Assembly (NCBI GenBank): GCA_018340805.1
Contig: JACMZG010001911.1
Location: 56,234,083 to 56,298,082, forward strand
Reading direction: 5' to 3'
Length of the DNA: 64,000 nucleotides
Source: Microvelia longipes
Lineage: Eukaryota; Arthropoda; Insecta; Hemiptera; Veliidae
This document shows, piece after piece, positions 25,320 to 37,300 of the stretch (its first letter is position 1; the number at the start of each line of letters is the position of its first letter). The notes beneath the pieces are model-generated. The model saw only the letters and a program-made list of their open reading frames with translations, was not told the origin of the DNA and did not search any database. The position numbers were made by a program, and so were the translations under genes.

Positions 25320-28300
25320 TATATATGTGTGTTGTGTGTGTGTGTGTGTGTGTGTTATCCTTGACGCTTCTACGGCACACGATAATGTTTGATCGTTTTT
25401 TGGATCCAATTGAACATTAATAGAAAAATTTACCTTACGTATGTATCGTCAATTACCGACAATAATAACTTCCTACAGGATAAGAACAATATGGCCGCGA
25501 AGCGGCCTTTAGTGTCGATGGCTGCACTAAGAAAGCAGCCATTAGTCAACACAGCACCTCGTCTTTAGTGGCAAGGTGCTGTGCGGCTAAGAGATTTAAA
25601 GCATCTTGTTTTAATAATAACTTCAACAAATAATATAATTTCAGAAAAGAAAGACGAGGTAATCTATGTGATAGAGATGCAATGATACTATTATTAAATT
25701 CGATTGGATTTGATGTTGAAGTACTGGAGGATAAAATAAATAAATCTACTGGAGAAGTAATCAGTTTAATGCCGGAGGACATTTTATCGACTATAAAAGA
25801 CTGTAAGTACTTTTAACTATAGTGGCAGAACGGGGAATAAGTGCGGTATGGGGACAGGTATAAGACGTGCTAAAAATTATTGGCGATAAAACGCCATTGT
25901 TTTAAAGCTTATGAGCGAGCTTGTGCTTACAGAGGGGGGGGGGGGGAGGTAGATTTTATAAAGGGGAATTTTTTAAATTAATTTTATCGATTGACTTATA
26001 AAACATAATGTAAACAAATTACGGTTTTTTACTTTTCTTCAACTAGTACCGTACGGATAAGAAATAGTTATTTACGTACCAAGGAGAAACAAGCCATTAC
26101 GCCCAGTTTTTTGTTAGATCCTGAGGCGTAAGCAAAGGGGACCATTATGTTTTAACCCAGAGGTGTAGCAGAGGGAGGAAATTAGAGAGAGGTGAAGTGA
26201 CTGTTTTCTCCCGTGGTAGGTACAAGATTTGTCCTCTACATGGGAGAAAACTTTAACAAATAAAAACTTTTACTTTCTTTAAATATACAAGCATTTGCAT
26301 TATTTAAAATCTTCATCTAGATACTCACGAAAATAACACTAAATGCGCAAAAAAAAAACCAAACAAATATTATTTAAGCAACAACAAATAAAAAAGAATC
26401 AGAGATAAATGAAAAGATACATAGGTTGGCTTGCATAGTCAGTCAATTAAAAGTAACAATATTGACAACTTAAATTTTACTATTTATTTATAAGACAACA
26501 CCGATTTTTATCCAGAATTCTTCCCGAGCAATGGACAAATTTATCAAGTATTAATATAACCATTATCTTCGTTTCATTTTATCTTTTACGTATCTTTCGT
26601 CTTTTTGGTTCTTAAAAAACAAAAGTATAATCATGACATTCTGAGGGGAACGCAGTGAGACGAAGTAATACTCCCTTAAGTATAATCATGTATAATCACT
26701 CCTTAAGCTTTGACCATTCTGAGGGCGAGCGCAGTGAGACCGGAGTAATACTCCCTTAAGCTTGTATGAATCATGACATTCTGAGGCGAGCGCAGTGACA
26801 AGTAACTCCCTTAAGCTTTGTATAATCATGACAATACTCTTTAAGGATAATCATGAATCTAAAGGACGAGCGCAGTGAGACCGAAGTAATACCTCCCTTA
26901 AGCTTTGTATAATCGATGACATTCTGAGGGCGGCGCCAGTGAGACGACGAAGTAATACTCCTTAAGGCTTGTATAATCATGACATTCTGAGGGCGAGCGC
27001 AGTGAGACCAAAGTAATACCCTTAAGCTTTGTATAATCATGACATTCTGAGGGCGAGCGCAGTGAGACCGAAGTAATACTCCCTTAAACTTTGTATAATC
27101 ATGACATTCTGAGGGCGCGCAGTGAGACCAAAGTAATACTCCCTTAAGCTGTATAATCATGACACATTCTGAGGACGACGCAGTGAGACCGAAGGTAATA
27201 CTCCCATAAGCTTTGTATAATCATGACATTCTGAGAGCGAGCGCAGTGAGACCAAGTAAACTCCCTTAAGCTTTGTATAATCATGCTTTGTATAATCATG
27301 ACATTCTGAGGGCGAGCGCAGTGAGACCAAAGTAATACTCCCTTAAGCTTTGTATAATCATGACATTCTGAGGGCGAGCGCAGTGAGACCGAAGGTAATC
27401 ATGAGCTCACATAAGCTTTGTATAATCATGCGATTCTCCCTAAGCGTATGGTATAATATGACATTTGGGCGAGCGCAGGTGAGACCGAAGTAATACTCCC
27501 ATAAAGCTTTGTATAAGACATTCCTGAGAGCGAGCGCAGTGAGACCGAAGTAATACCTCCCTTAAGCTTGTATATATCATACATTCTGAGGGCAGCAGTG
27601 AGACCGACGTAAATACTCCCTTAAAGCTTTGTATAACAGACATCTGAGGACGAGCGCAGTAAGACCGAAGTAATACTCCCATAAGCTTTGTATAATCATG
27701 ACATTCTGAGAGCGAGCGCAGTGAGACCAAAGTAATACTCCTTAAGCTTTGTATATAATCATGACATTCTGAGGGCGAGCGCAGTGAGACCGAAGTATAC
27801 TCCCTTAAGCTTTGTATAATCATGACATTCTGAGGGCGAGCGCAGTGAGACCAAAGTAATACTCCCTTAAGCTTTGTATAATCATGACATTCTGAGGACG
27901 AGCGCAGTGAGACCGAAGTAATACTCCCTTAAGCTTTGTATAATCATGAATTCTGAGGGCGAGCGCAGGTGAGACCGGAGTAATACTCCCTTAAGCTTTG
28001 TATAATCATGACATTCTGAGGGCGAGCGAGTGAAGACCAAATAAATACTCCCCTTAAGCTTTGTATATAAATCAATGCACACATTCTAAGGACGAGCGCA
28101 GCGAGACCGAAGTAATACTCCTTAGCTTTGTATAATAATGACATTCTGAGGGCGAGCCGCAGTGAGACCGAATAATACTCCCTTAAGCTTTGTATAATCA
28201 TGACAATTCTGAGGCGAGCGCAGTGAGACCAAAGTAATGACTCCCTTAAGCTTTGGTATAATCATGACATTCGAGGCGCGAGCGCAGTGAGACCGAGTTA

Positions 28301-31300
28301 ATACTCCCTTAAAACTTTTATAATCAATGACATTCTGAGGCGAGCGCAGTGAGACCAAAGTAATACTCCTTAAGCTTTGTATAATCATGACATTCTGAGG
28401 GCGAGCGCAGTGAGACCGAAGTAATACTCCCTTAAAAAGTAATACTTTGTATAATCATACATTCGAGGGCGAGCGCAGTGAGGCCAAAGTAATATCCCTT
28501 AAGCTTTGTATAATCATGAACATTCTGAGGACGAGCGCAGTGAGACCCCTTAAACTTTGAAGTAATACTCCCTTAACTTTGTATAATCATGACATTCTGA
28601 GGGCGAGCGCAGTGAGACCAAAGTATACTCCCTTAAGCTTTGATATCATGACATTCTAGGGCGAGCGCAGTGAGACCGAAGTATACTCCCTTAAGCTTTG
28701 TATAATCATGACATCTGAGGGCGAGCGCGCAAAAGTGCTTTGTATAATCATGACCGATGCGCAAGTAATACTCCCTTAAGCTTTGTACTAATCATGACAT
28801 TCTGAGGGCGAGCGCAGTGAGACGAGTAATACTCCTTAACACTTTTGAAGTAATACTCCCTTAAGCTTTGTAAGCGCGTAATCAGTTGACATTCTGAGGA
28901 CGAGCGCAGTGAGACCGAAGTAATACCTTAAACTTTGTTATAATTCATCATTCTGAAGGGGCGAAGCGCAGTGAGACACCTTAAGCTTTGTATAATCATG
29001 CCATTCTGAGACCGAAGTATACTCCCTTAAACTTTGTATAAATCAATTGACATTCTTTGAGGGCAGCCAGTGAGACCAAAGTGAACCAACGTAATACTCC
29101 CTTAAGCTTGTAGTAATCATGACATTCCTCGCAGGCGAGCGCAGGAGACCGAAGTAATACTCCCTAAACCTTTGTATAATCATGACATTCTGAGGGGAGC
29201 GCAGTGAGACAAGAAATACCCTTAAGCTTTTGTATAATCATGACATCTGAGGACGAGCGCAGTGAGACCGAAGTAATACTCCCTTAAACTTTGTATAAAT
29301 CATGACATTCTGAGACGAGCGCAGTGAGACCGAAGTAATCTCCCATAAGCTTTGTTAATCATGACATTCTGAGAGCGAGCGCAGTGAGACCAAAGTAATA
29401 CTCCCATAAGCTTTGTATAATCATGACATTCTGAGAGCGAGCGCAGTGAGACCAAGTAGTACTCCCTTAAGCTTTGTTATAATCATGACATTCTGAGGGC
29501 GAGCGCAGTGAGACCAAAGTAATACCCCTTAAGCTTTGTTATAATCATGACATTCTGAGCGCACCGAAGTATATCCCTTAACCGTATAATCATGTTCTGA
29601 GGACGAGCGCAAGTAACCGAAGTAATACTCCCATAAGCTTTGTATAATCATGACATTCTGAGAGCGAGCAGTGAGACAAAGTAATACCTCCCATAAGCTT
29701 TGTATAATCATGACATTCTGACGAGCGAGCGAGTGAGACAAGAGAATCTGCCCTTAAGCTTTGTATAACATACATTCGTGAGGGGCGAGCGCGTGAGACC
29801 GAAGTTAATACTCCCCTTAAGCTTTGGTATAATCATGCATCTGAAGGACGGAGCGCAGTAAGACCGAATAATACTCCCATAAGCTTTTGTATAAATCAGA
29901 CATTCTGAGAGCGGAGCGCAGTGGAGACCAAAGTCATACTCCTTAAGCGNAGGGCAGGCAGTGAGACCCAAAGTTTACATACTGCCTTAAGCTTTGATTA
30001 TCATGCACATTCTGAGGACGAGCGCAAGTGAGACCGTAAGTAATACGCCAGAAGGCTTTGTATAATCAGACATTCTGAGGGCGACGGCGCAGTGAGACCG
30101 AAAAGTAATACTCCCATAAGCTTTGTATAATTATGGACATTTTGAGACCGAGCGCCGTGGACCAAAGTAATACTCCCTTAAGCTTTGTATAATCAGTGAA
30201 CTTCTGAGGGCGAAGCGCAGTTGAGACCGAAGTTAATACTCCTGTAAGCTTTGTATAATTCATGACATTCTGAGGACGAGCGCAGTTAAAGACCGAAGTA
30301 AATACTCCCTAGCTTTGTTAATCATAGACATTTTTCTGAGAGCAAGAGCGCAGTGAGACCAAAGTAATAACTCCCTTAAGCTTTGGTCATATCATTGACA
30401 TTCTGAGGGCGAGCGCAGTGAGACCGACAGTAACTACTCCCTTAAGCTTTGTATAATCATGACTTCTGAGGGCGAGCGCAGTGAGACCAAAGTAATACTC
30501 CACGATTAAGCTTTGTATAATCATGGAATTCTTGTTCTGAAGGGACGAAGCGCAGTGGAGGACCGAAGTAATTAACTCCCATAAGCTTCTGTACTAAATT
30601 GCATTGGCATTCTGAGGGCGATGCGCAGTGAGACATGAAAGTAATACTTCCCATAGCTTGTTAATAATCATGGGCATTCTGATGGGCCGCGAGCGGCAGT
30701 TGGAGACTGAAGTAATACTCCATAAGCTTTGATATATCATGCATATTGCGGTGCGAGCGCAGTGAGACTGAAGAATACTCCCATAGCTTTGTATAATCAT
30801 GGATTTCTGAGGGTCGAGCGCAGTGGCTGGAAGTAATATCCAAAGCTGTATAATCATGGCATTCTGAGGGCGAGCGCAGTTGGAGACTGAAGTTTAATTA
30901 CTCCCATTAAGGCTTTGTATATTCAACTGACATTCCTTGAGAGGAGCGCAGTTGAGACTATGAAGTAATTTATACCCATAAGCATGATATAATCGATGAC
31001 ATTCTGAGAGCGAGGCCGGCAGTGAGACCGAAGTTTGAATACTTCCCATAAAGCTTGTATAATCATGACATTTTGAGGCTGAGCGCAGTAAAGACCGAAG
31101 AAATATTCCCTTAGCTCTTGATAATTTAATCATGGACATTCTGAGGGCGAGCGCAGTGAGACCAAGTAATACTCCCTTAAGCTTTGTTATAATCATGACA
31201 TTCTGAGGGCGAGGTGCAGTAGAGCACCAAATAATTTACTCCCATAAGCTTGTATAATCATGACCATTCTGAGAGCGAGGGCAGTGAGACGAGAATACTG

Positions 31301-34300
31301 AAAGAACGAAGAAAAGAGGTTCTCTCCACAAAAACTATATAATTATTTTTAAAGCGCTTTCAACCTTCATGAGGCCATCATAGTGCCTGTACAAATAAGT
31401 AAAAATAACAATAATTAAAAACAGTATAAATGTATAAAATCAAGTCAAAATACAGTAAAGACAATAAAATAAAAATTAAATAAATAAATTAAAAACAAAT
31501 GAAATTACCAGGATAATTATAAGAAAACAGCTAAAAGAAAGACATTTATACGTAAAAAATTAAATAGAAATATTAATATTCTTCCTCTTCTTTTTCGACT
31601 CAACGATGTCGGTGAGCCGTGATAGACTGGTTGGAGGCGGGGCGGTACCTTCAGGAGAGTAGTAGAAGGGGTGATCTTTCCCTCTGACGTTCAGTTAAGT
31701 TCTCCCACTGCTTCCTGACTCCTTAGAATCCTAATTTCTCCAAAAAGTCTAGCTTACGCCCTTTATTTGCAAAATGAAGGAACCAACCTGATGAGGACCG
31801 TTCTTATGATCTTTAGCATTGATATGGTCATAGAACCTGCTACCTGTATTCTTTAAATGCTCCGAAATACGGGTACTTATGCTCCTACCTGTCTGAACCT
31901 AAGTACTCCGACTTACAAACACCGCATTGAACCATGTAAACACCACTCTTTGATTTATTAGGCACGGGTCCTTAACCCTACTCAATGATTCGAAGCGTCT
32001 ACATGTATTAAAACCACGTTAAAATTATTATTTTGGCAAGACGGAAGCTACTTTCTGGATAAGGGGCGAATATATGGAACGGAACAACCATCTCTTATCA
32101 TCTAATCCTTCTCCTCCCATAGATTTAAGGATAAGACGTTGCCTCTTTTTTATTATAAGCTTATCAACAAGGGATGTATCGTAACCGTTTTATTAGCTCA
32201 TAAATTTATTATAGGATAGCTCCTTGTTGTAAGCTTCTGGGTCAAGGTTGAGAGTTAGAAGGCGGTGTATCAGGCGTGAAAACGTAGCCATTTTAAACTC
32301 CAGGGTGGTAGAAATCCGATGGAATAATGTGTCTGTAGCTGTAGGTTTCCTATAGACTTCATAGCGCAAACTTGTTTTTCTTAATATACTTAAGTCTAAA
32401 AAATTAAGACGTTCTTCTTGTTCTAATTCATGATGAATTTGATAGACTTAATACGTTTGTTCAGATAGTCCAAGAAAAGTAAATGTTTGTTTCTGGAACC
32501 AGTCCAGATACAGAAAACATCGTCCACGTACCTCTTCCAAAAATGAATGTATTTCTTGAATGGATTCATAGCATCAGCCACAAACTCGTGATAGAAAAAG
32601 TGCATAAAAATGTTGGCAGCTAATGCGGATAATGGGGCACCCATGGCTAAACCAGCTTTACCTTCATAGAACTTGCCGTTTATAACAGAAATAGTTTTGA
32701 GATAGGCAAGCCTATAAGTTCAAAAGTTCAACATTAAAGATCTTATCACTACTGTGTCGTCAAGGATAGCCTTAAATAGTATAATACATTTTTCAGTAGG
32801 AACGCTGGTAAAGAGATCAACCACATCAAAAGAAACCATCCAAAACTTATCTGTAACTGACAGACTGCAGCGCTTCCGTGAATCTAATGTATTATTAATA
32901 GAGTCTTATAGCTTTAAAATTAGTTACTTTCAAAAATAATCTATAATATATTTGCTAGTTTCTCAGTAGGCGATGAACAAAAATGAAACAATAGGTCTTA
33001 TAGCTCTCCATTTTTATGAATTTTTAAAGCACCATAAAACTAGGTGCTAAGGTTCATTTGCTTAAGACTATTTTTATTATAATCTTCAGGAAAGACAGAA
33101 GATGGCTTGTTCAGCGCTGTCTTGACTTTATCTTTAAATTCATCAGTTAAGTCTTTATCAAGCTGCTTGTAGTTATTGTCCTGAGAAACATCTGTACTTT
33201 ACTCTTGTAAGCATTGGTGTCTAAAATACCGTGCAGTTACCCTTGTCAGCTTTAATAATAGTAAGATTTTTGTCTATAATTTTATTCTTTACGCTACTAA
33301 GAATCTTATTTTCTTTTTTAATATTAAAAATCTGGGCTTTATTTAAACTATTATTTCTGATATATTTATTAATATGTCTAGAAGTTTCCGTCTTAATCAC
33401 GCTGTCAATAGGTAGTGAGTCGATAGAAGAAGCAAGCTGAGCAATCTTGGTATCTAGGTGTAAATTTAGGACAGTATTTAAGCCCTTTGTTTATAAGATG
33501 TTGTTCGTCCTGGGTTAAGATTTTAGGGTCAACATGTAAATATTTAGTTCTATCCGGGAAAACGTGAAGTGGTATAGAAAGGTGACATGGCTTGAAATCG
33601 ATGACGCTACTTGGTGCTGTAGTAGGGATGTTCGAATACGGATCTAATGACGTCACAGAGGGTATATCCTTAAGGTTGTTAGTACTATCATCCACGTGAC
33701 TCACGTTAACAACATTATTATCTCCTTGTTTAGTGCTCAGTGTTGTATCTTGTGACAAAGCCATTTGATGTGCGCCAACGTTGGTAACACTGATGGACGG
33801 TTCAGCAAGCGTAATATCATCCGACACGTCAGTGGCGATAGTAGAAATAGATGCTAATACTGTATTAGATATACTAGGAATAGAGTTAATCATAGATTTT
33901 CCTTGACGTTGACTAGTGATATTGTTATGTTTTAGTCTGTTTACTTTAGATATTAACCTCTTATGTTTAATTCTACCTCGATCCATAACAATAATATTGA
34001 CTGTTTTCTCAATATCTTGCTCTCGGATCTCCCCAAAAAGTAATATTTATTTATATTTTTTATCCCAGAAAGTAGCTTCCGTCTTGCAAAATAATAATTT
34101 TAACGTGAGTTTTAATACATGTAGCACGCTTCGGAATCATTTGAGTAGGGTAAGGACCCGTGCCTAATAAATCAAAAGAGTGTGTTTACATGGTTCAATG
34201 CGTGTTTGTAAGTCGGAGTACTTAGGTCACAGACAGGTAGGAGCATAAGTACCCGTATTTCGGAGCATTTAAAGAATACAGGTAGCAGGTTCTATGACCA

Positions 34301-37300
34301 TATCAATGCTAAAGACATAAGAACGGTCCGCACAGGTTGGGTTCCTTCATTTGCAAATAAAGGGCGTAAGCTAGACTTTTGGAGAAATTAGAGATTCTAA
34401 GGAGTCAGGAAGCAGTGGAGAACTTAACTTAACGTCAGAGGGAAAGATCAACCCCTTCTACTAGCTCTCCTGAAGGTACCGCCCCCGCCTCCAACAGTCT
34501 ATCACGGCTCACCGACATCGTTGAGTCCGAAAAAAGAAGAGGAAGAATATTAATATTTCTATTTAATTTTTTACGTATATAATGTCTTTCTTTTAGCTGT
34601 TTCTTATAATTATCCTGGTAATTTCATTTGTTTTTTAATTTATTTATTTAATTTTTATTTTATTGTCTTTACTGTATTTTGACTTGATTTTATACATTTA
34701 TAACTGTTTTTAATTATTTGTTATTGTTTACTTATTTGTACAGGCACTGATGATGGCCTCATGTAGGTTGAAAGCGCTTTGAATAAATTAATAGTTTTGT
34801 GGAGAGACTCTTTTCTTCGTTCCTTTCATTATGAACAACTCCACTAGTGCTCATTCAAAATCATATATTGAAGTAATACTCCCTTAAGCTTTGTATAATC
34901 ATGACGTTCTGAGGGCGAGCGAAGCGAGTCCAAAGATGTGGAAAAAGTATTGAGATAGGTGCTCAGAGGAAAATATTTTTTCTATAACATCACTAATAGT
35001 TATTAAAGATTTAGTGAATGTTTTGAAAATTAATAAAATACGGAAAATGATCAGGTCCTTTAATAATCCAACAAATTTGGCTAGATAGGAATTTATATTT
35101 AAGTGATAAAACGTCATGATTTTGGATGATGTATACAAATTGTTTCATCTAATTTTAGGTGGTGCACCTAAAAATATATGTGTTTGACTATAACTTACAA
35201 ACTAAATGTTCCATTGCAATATAATTTCCACGACCAATTAATTAATAAGTTTCGCTATCTGACCATATGTCGAATGTTGAATAGCAGTAAGAAGAATAAT
35301 ATTCTTTGGCCGTTAAACTTTTAACATGTAATAATCAATATTTTGAAAATGGCGATCAATATTAAAAAGAAATTTTGTGGTTCGTCTAACTCCACTACAA
35401 CTACAAGATATGCTCCTATTAACCACAGAATATGTACCTATTGATGTACATTTGCGTCCAATTTCAACTTGAATGGTCTAATTTTCAATTTTTAAATAAT
35501 GTAAATTTTTGATGACTCAGCAAAATATGTTGTAGTAGTCTGAAATACAACATCTTCCCAGGCAGCACAACTAAACCTTAAGTATCATTTTTTCATTATT
35601 TTCAGCTATTTAGCTGAGAAAAAGTAAAAATTTAGGTTAAATTTAATTTTCGTTATACGATTTGATTCTTTGGGGGTGAAGAAGACTAATGTCAAACCAG
35701 GGGGCTTAAATCCCTTTACCCCCATCCTAGAATTGCCTATGACGGCAAATATTTTTTATGGTTAAGTAGCATCGACTAAAATTAGTATGTGGATGGGTGG
35801 CCTCTGAAATTAAAACTAATCTGCTTTGTCTAACCATGACGAAAAATAGTCTGAAGAATTTAAAAGTCTGACGTGGTAAGGCTAAGCGTATTGTATCCAA
35901 TAGGCTATGGGAGACCAAGTTACCTCATACCCAATTGTTTTAGTTTTAATTTATTAACTTTAGTTAGCCTTGACTGCTAGTTTTATAGATGGATGTATTG
36001 ATAATGATATGAAATTTTGAAGATTTTATGTTAAGCCTGAATATAACTACAGTCCTTTATGAAATATACACCAATAACTTTTAAATAAGCATATTCTGTT
36101 AAAGAAGTATTCGGCTATTTCAATTAATTGGTTTGAAAAAAGGCTCACATGTTTATTTTCAGGGTCAGATGATAAAAAAAATACAGAATTAAAAGATGCT
36201 GATTGCTTGATCATTGTTATCATGGCTCACGGAGGTAAAGCGAATGAAGAGTACATTGAAATTGAACGAGTACCTCTATACCTACGAGACATCTACGAAC
36301 CGTTTTCCAATAATAAGTGCCAAAGTTTATTGGGAAAACCAAAACTGTTATTTCTTCAGGTAAAAAACAGTTTAAGGTGAACACTTTGACTAGACTTAAA
36401 CATTTTATTTTTAGTATTTACATTTAATTACGAAGTAAAATCACTTTTGAACGCATGAAGTACATTACATTTCCTAACATGATTACTATTCCTTACTTAT
36501 ACCTTAGGTATATTGGAAGGTTAACGTGTTAGCACTAAAATCCGAAACCAGAAATTCGTATGTTATCAGTCTCAGGTCCTTTAAGACATCCTTGATGGTT
36601 TTCATCACGCTGCAAGTCTCTATGTATGTGGATGTGTGTGTCTCTTATCATCGTAGCCCCCAGTTTGTTTGTGCTAAAGTCGAACATGGTACAAATGTTT
36701 TTAGGTCTAGTTGTTCTATTTGGAAAAATATTTACTACATTCTCCTATTGGTAATAGATTAAACGTTTTCAAGTAGCTACGCATTTTACCATGTCCTGTT
36801 ATAGCCATCGTCAACTTATAGCTCTCATTCCATAGTCCTTGCTTATGTCTTTCAAGAATATTTGTGAAATACTTTCTTGTGAGACGTCCAGTTGATCTTT
36901 CTCATTCAAGTTGCCAGGATGATATGGCTCTCAGTCTACTGATCTATTCGACTCTACTAAGCGGGACCTTATTGTACGATATAAGTAAGGATTGGAACTG
37001 AGCTGCAAATTTTGCAAATTTGTCTGCCAATTCATTACCTGCAATACCTATGTGACTTTTGACCCATGAGAAGTCAACTTCACTAAGTTTTACCTTTACA
37101 GATATTTCTTATTTCTATTATCATAGGAGTCTTAATACTGGAATTGTTTAATGATAATAAAGTAGCTTGGCTATATATTTTGATGGTTACTCTTTTTATT
37201 CTTTTATGATCTTGTTGATCCAACCAATTTAGTGCCTTTAAAATTGCCAGTTGTTCTGCTTGAATGTTTGAGCATTCTGAATTTAGTTTGAATATATCAC

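Larger units (their letters stand above)
31300..34829 (-). mobile_element. Penelope-like retroelement (PLE-1) with inverted terminal copies
   Basis: Minus-strand reading, broken by frameshifts. The N-terminal region (33986-33405) ends with LTQDEQHLINKGLKYCPKF. Next come an 'IIKADKGN' block near 33250, FDVVDLFTSVP near 32790, and MGAPLSALAANIF with the catalytic YVDD (YVDDVFCIWTG) at 32644-32500. This is a Penelope-type reverse transcriptase. The GIY-YIG endonuclease follows at about 31960-31800 (TGRSISTRISEHLKNTGS). A second copy of the endonuclease and 3' end lies inverted at 34060-34829. It inserted at the edge of the 62-bp satellite within intron 3 of caspase C. Not intact, so probably inactive. 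Confidence 0.88.

Noticed and set aside
26771..31196. Many minus-strand ORFs with recurring MIIQSL and LRMS motifs
   Set aside because: They are translations of the 62-bp satellite; the frame breaks from unit to unit and no start, splice or domain signal exists.
26622..31292. CRISPR-like array
   Set aside because: The repeats are continuous with no unique spacers, the setting is eukaryotic, and no cas genes are present. It is a satellite.
33405..33986. 193-aa ORF as a host gene
   Set aside because: It lies in frame order upstream of a Penelope-type RT, inside the element's inverted ends, and carries the family's N-terminal 'LTQDEQHLINKGLKYC' type motif.
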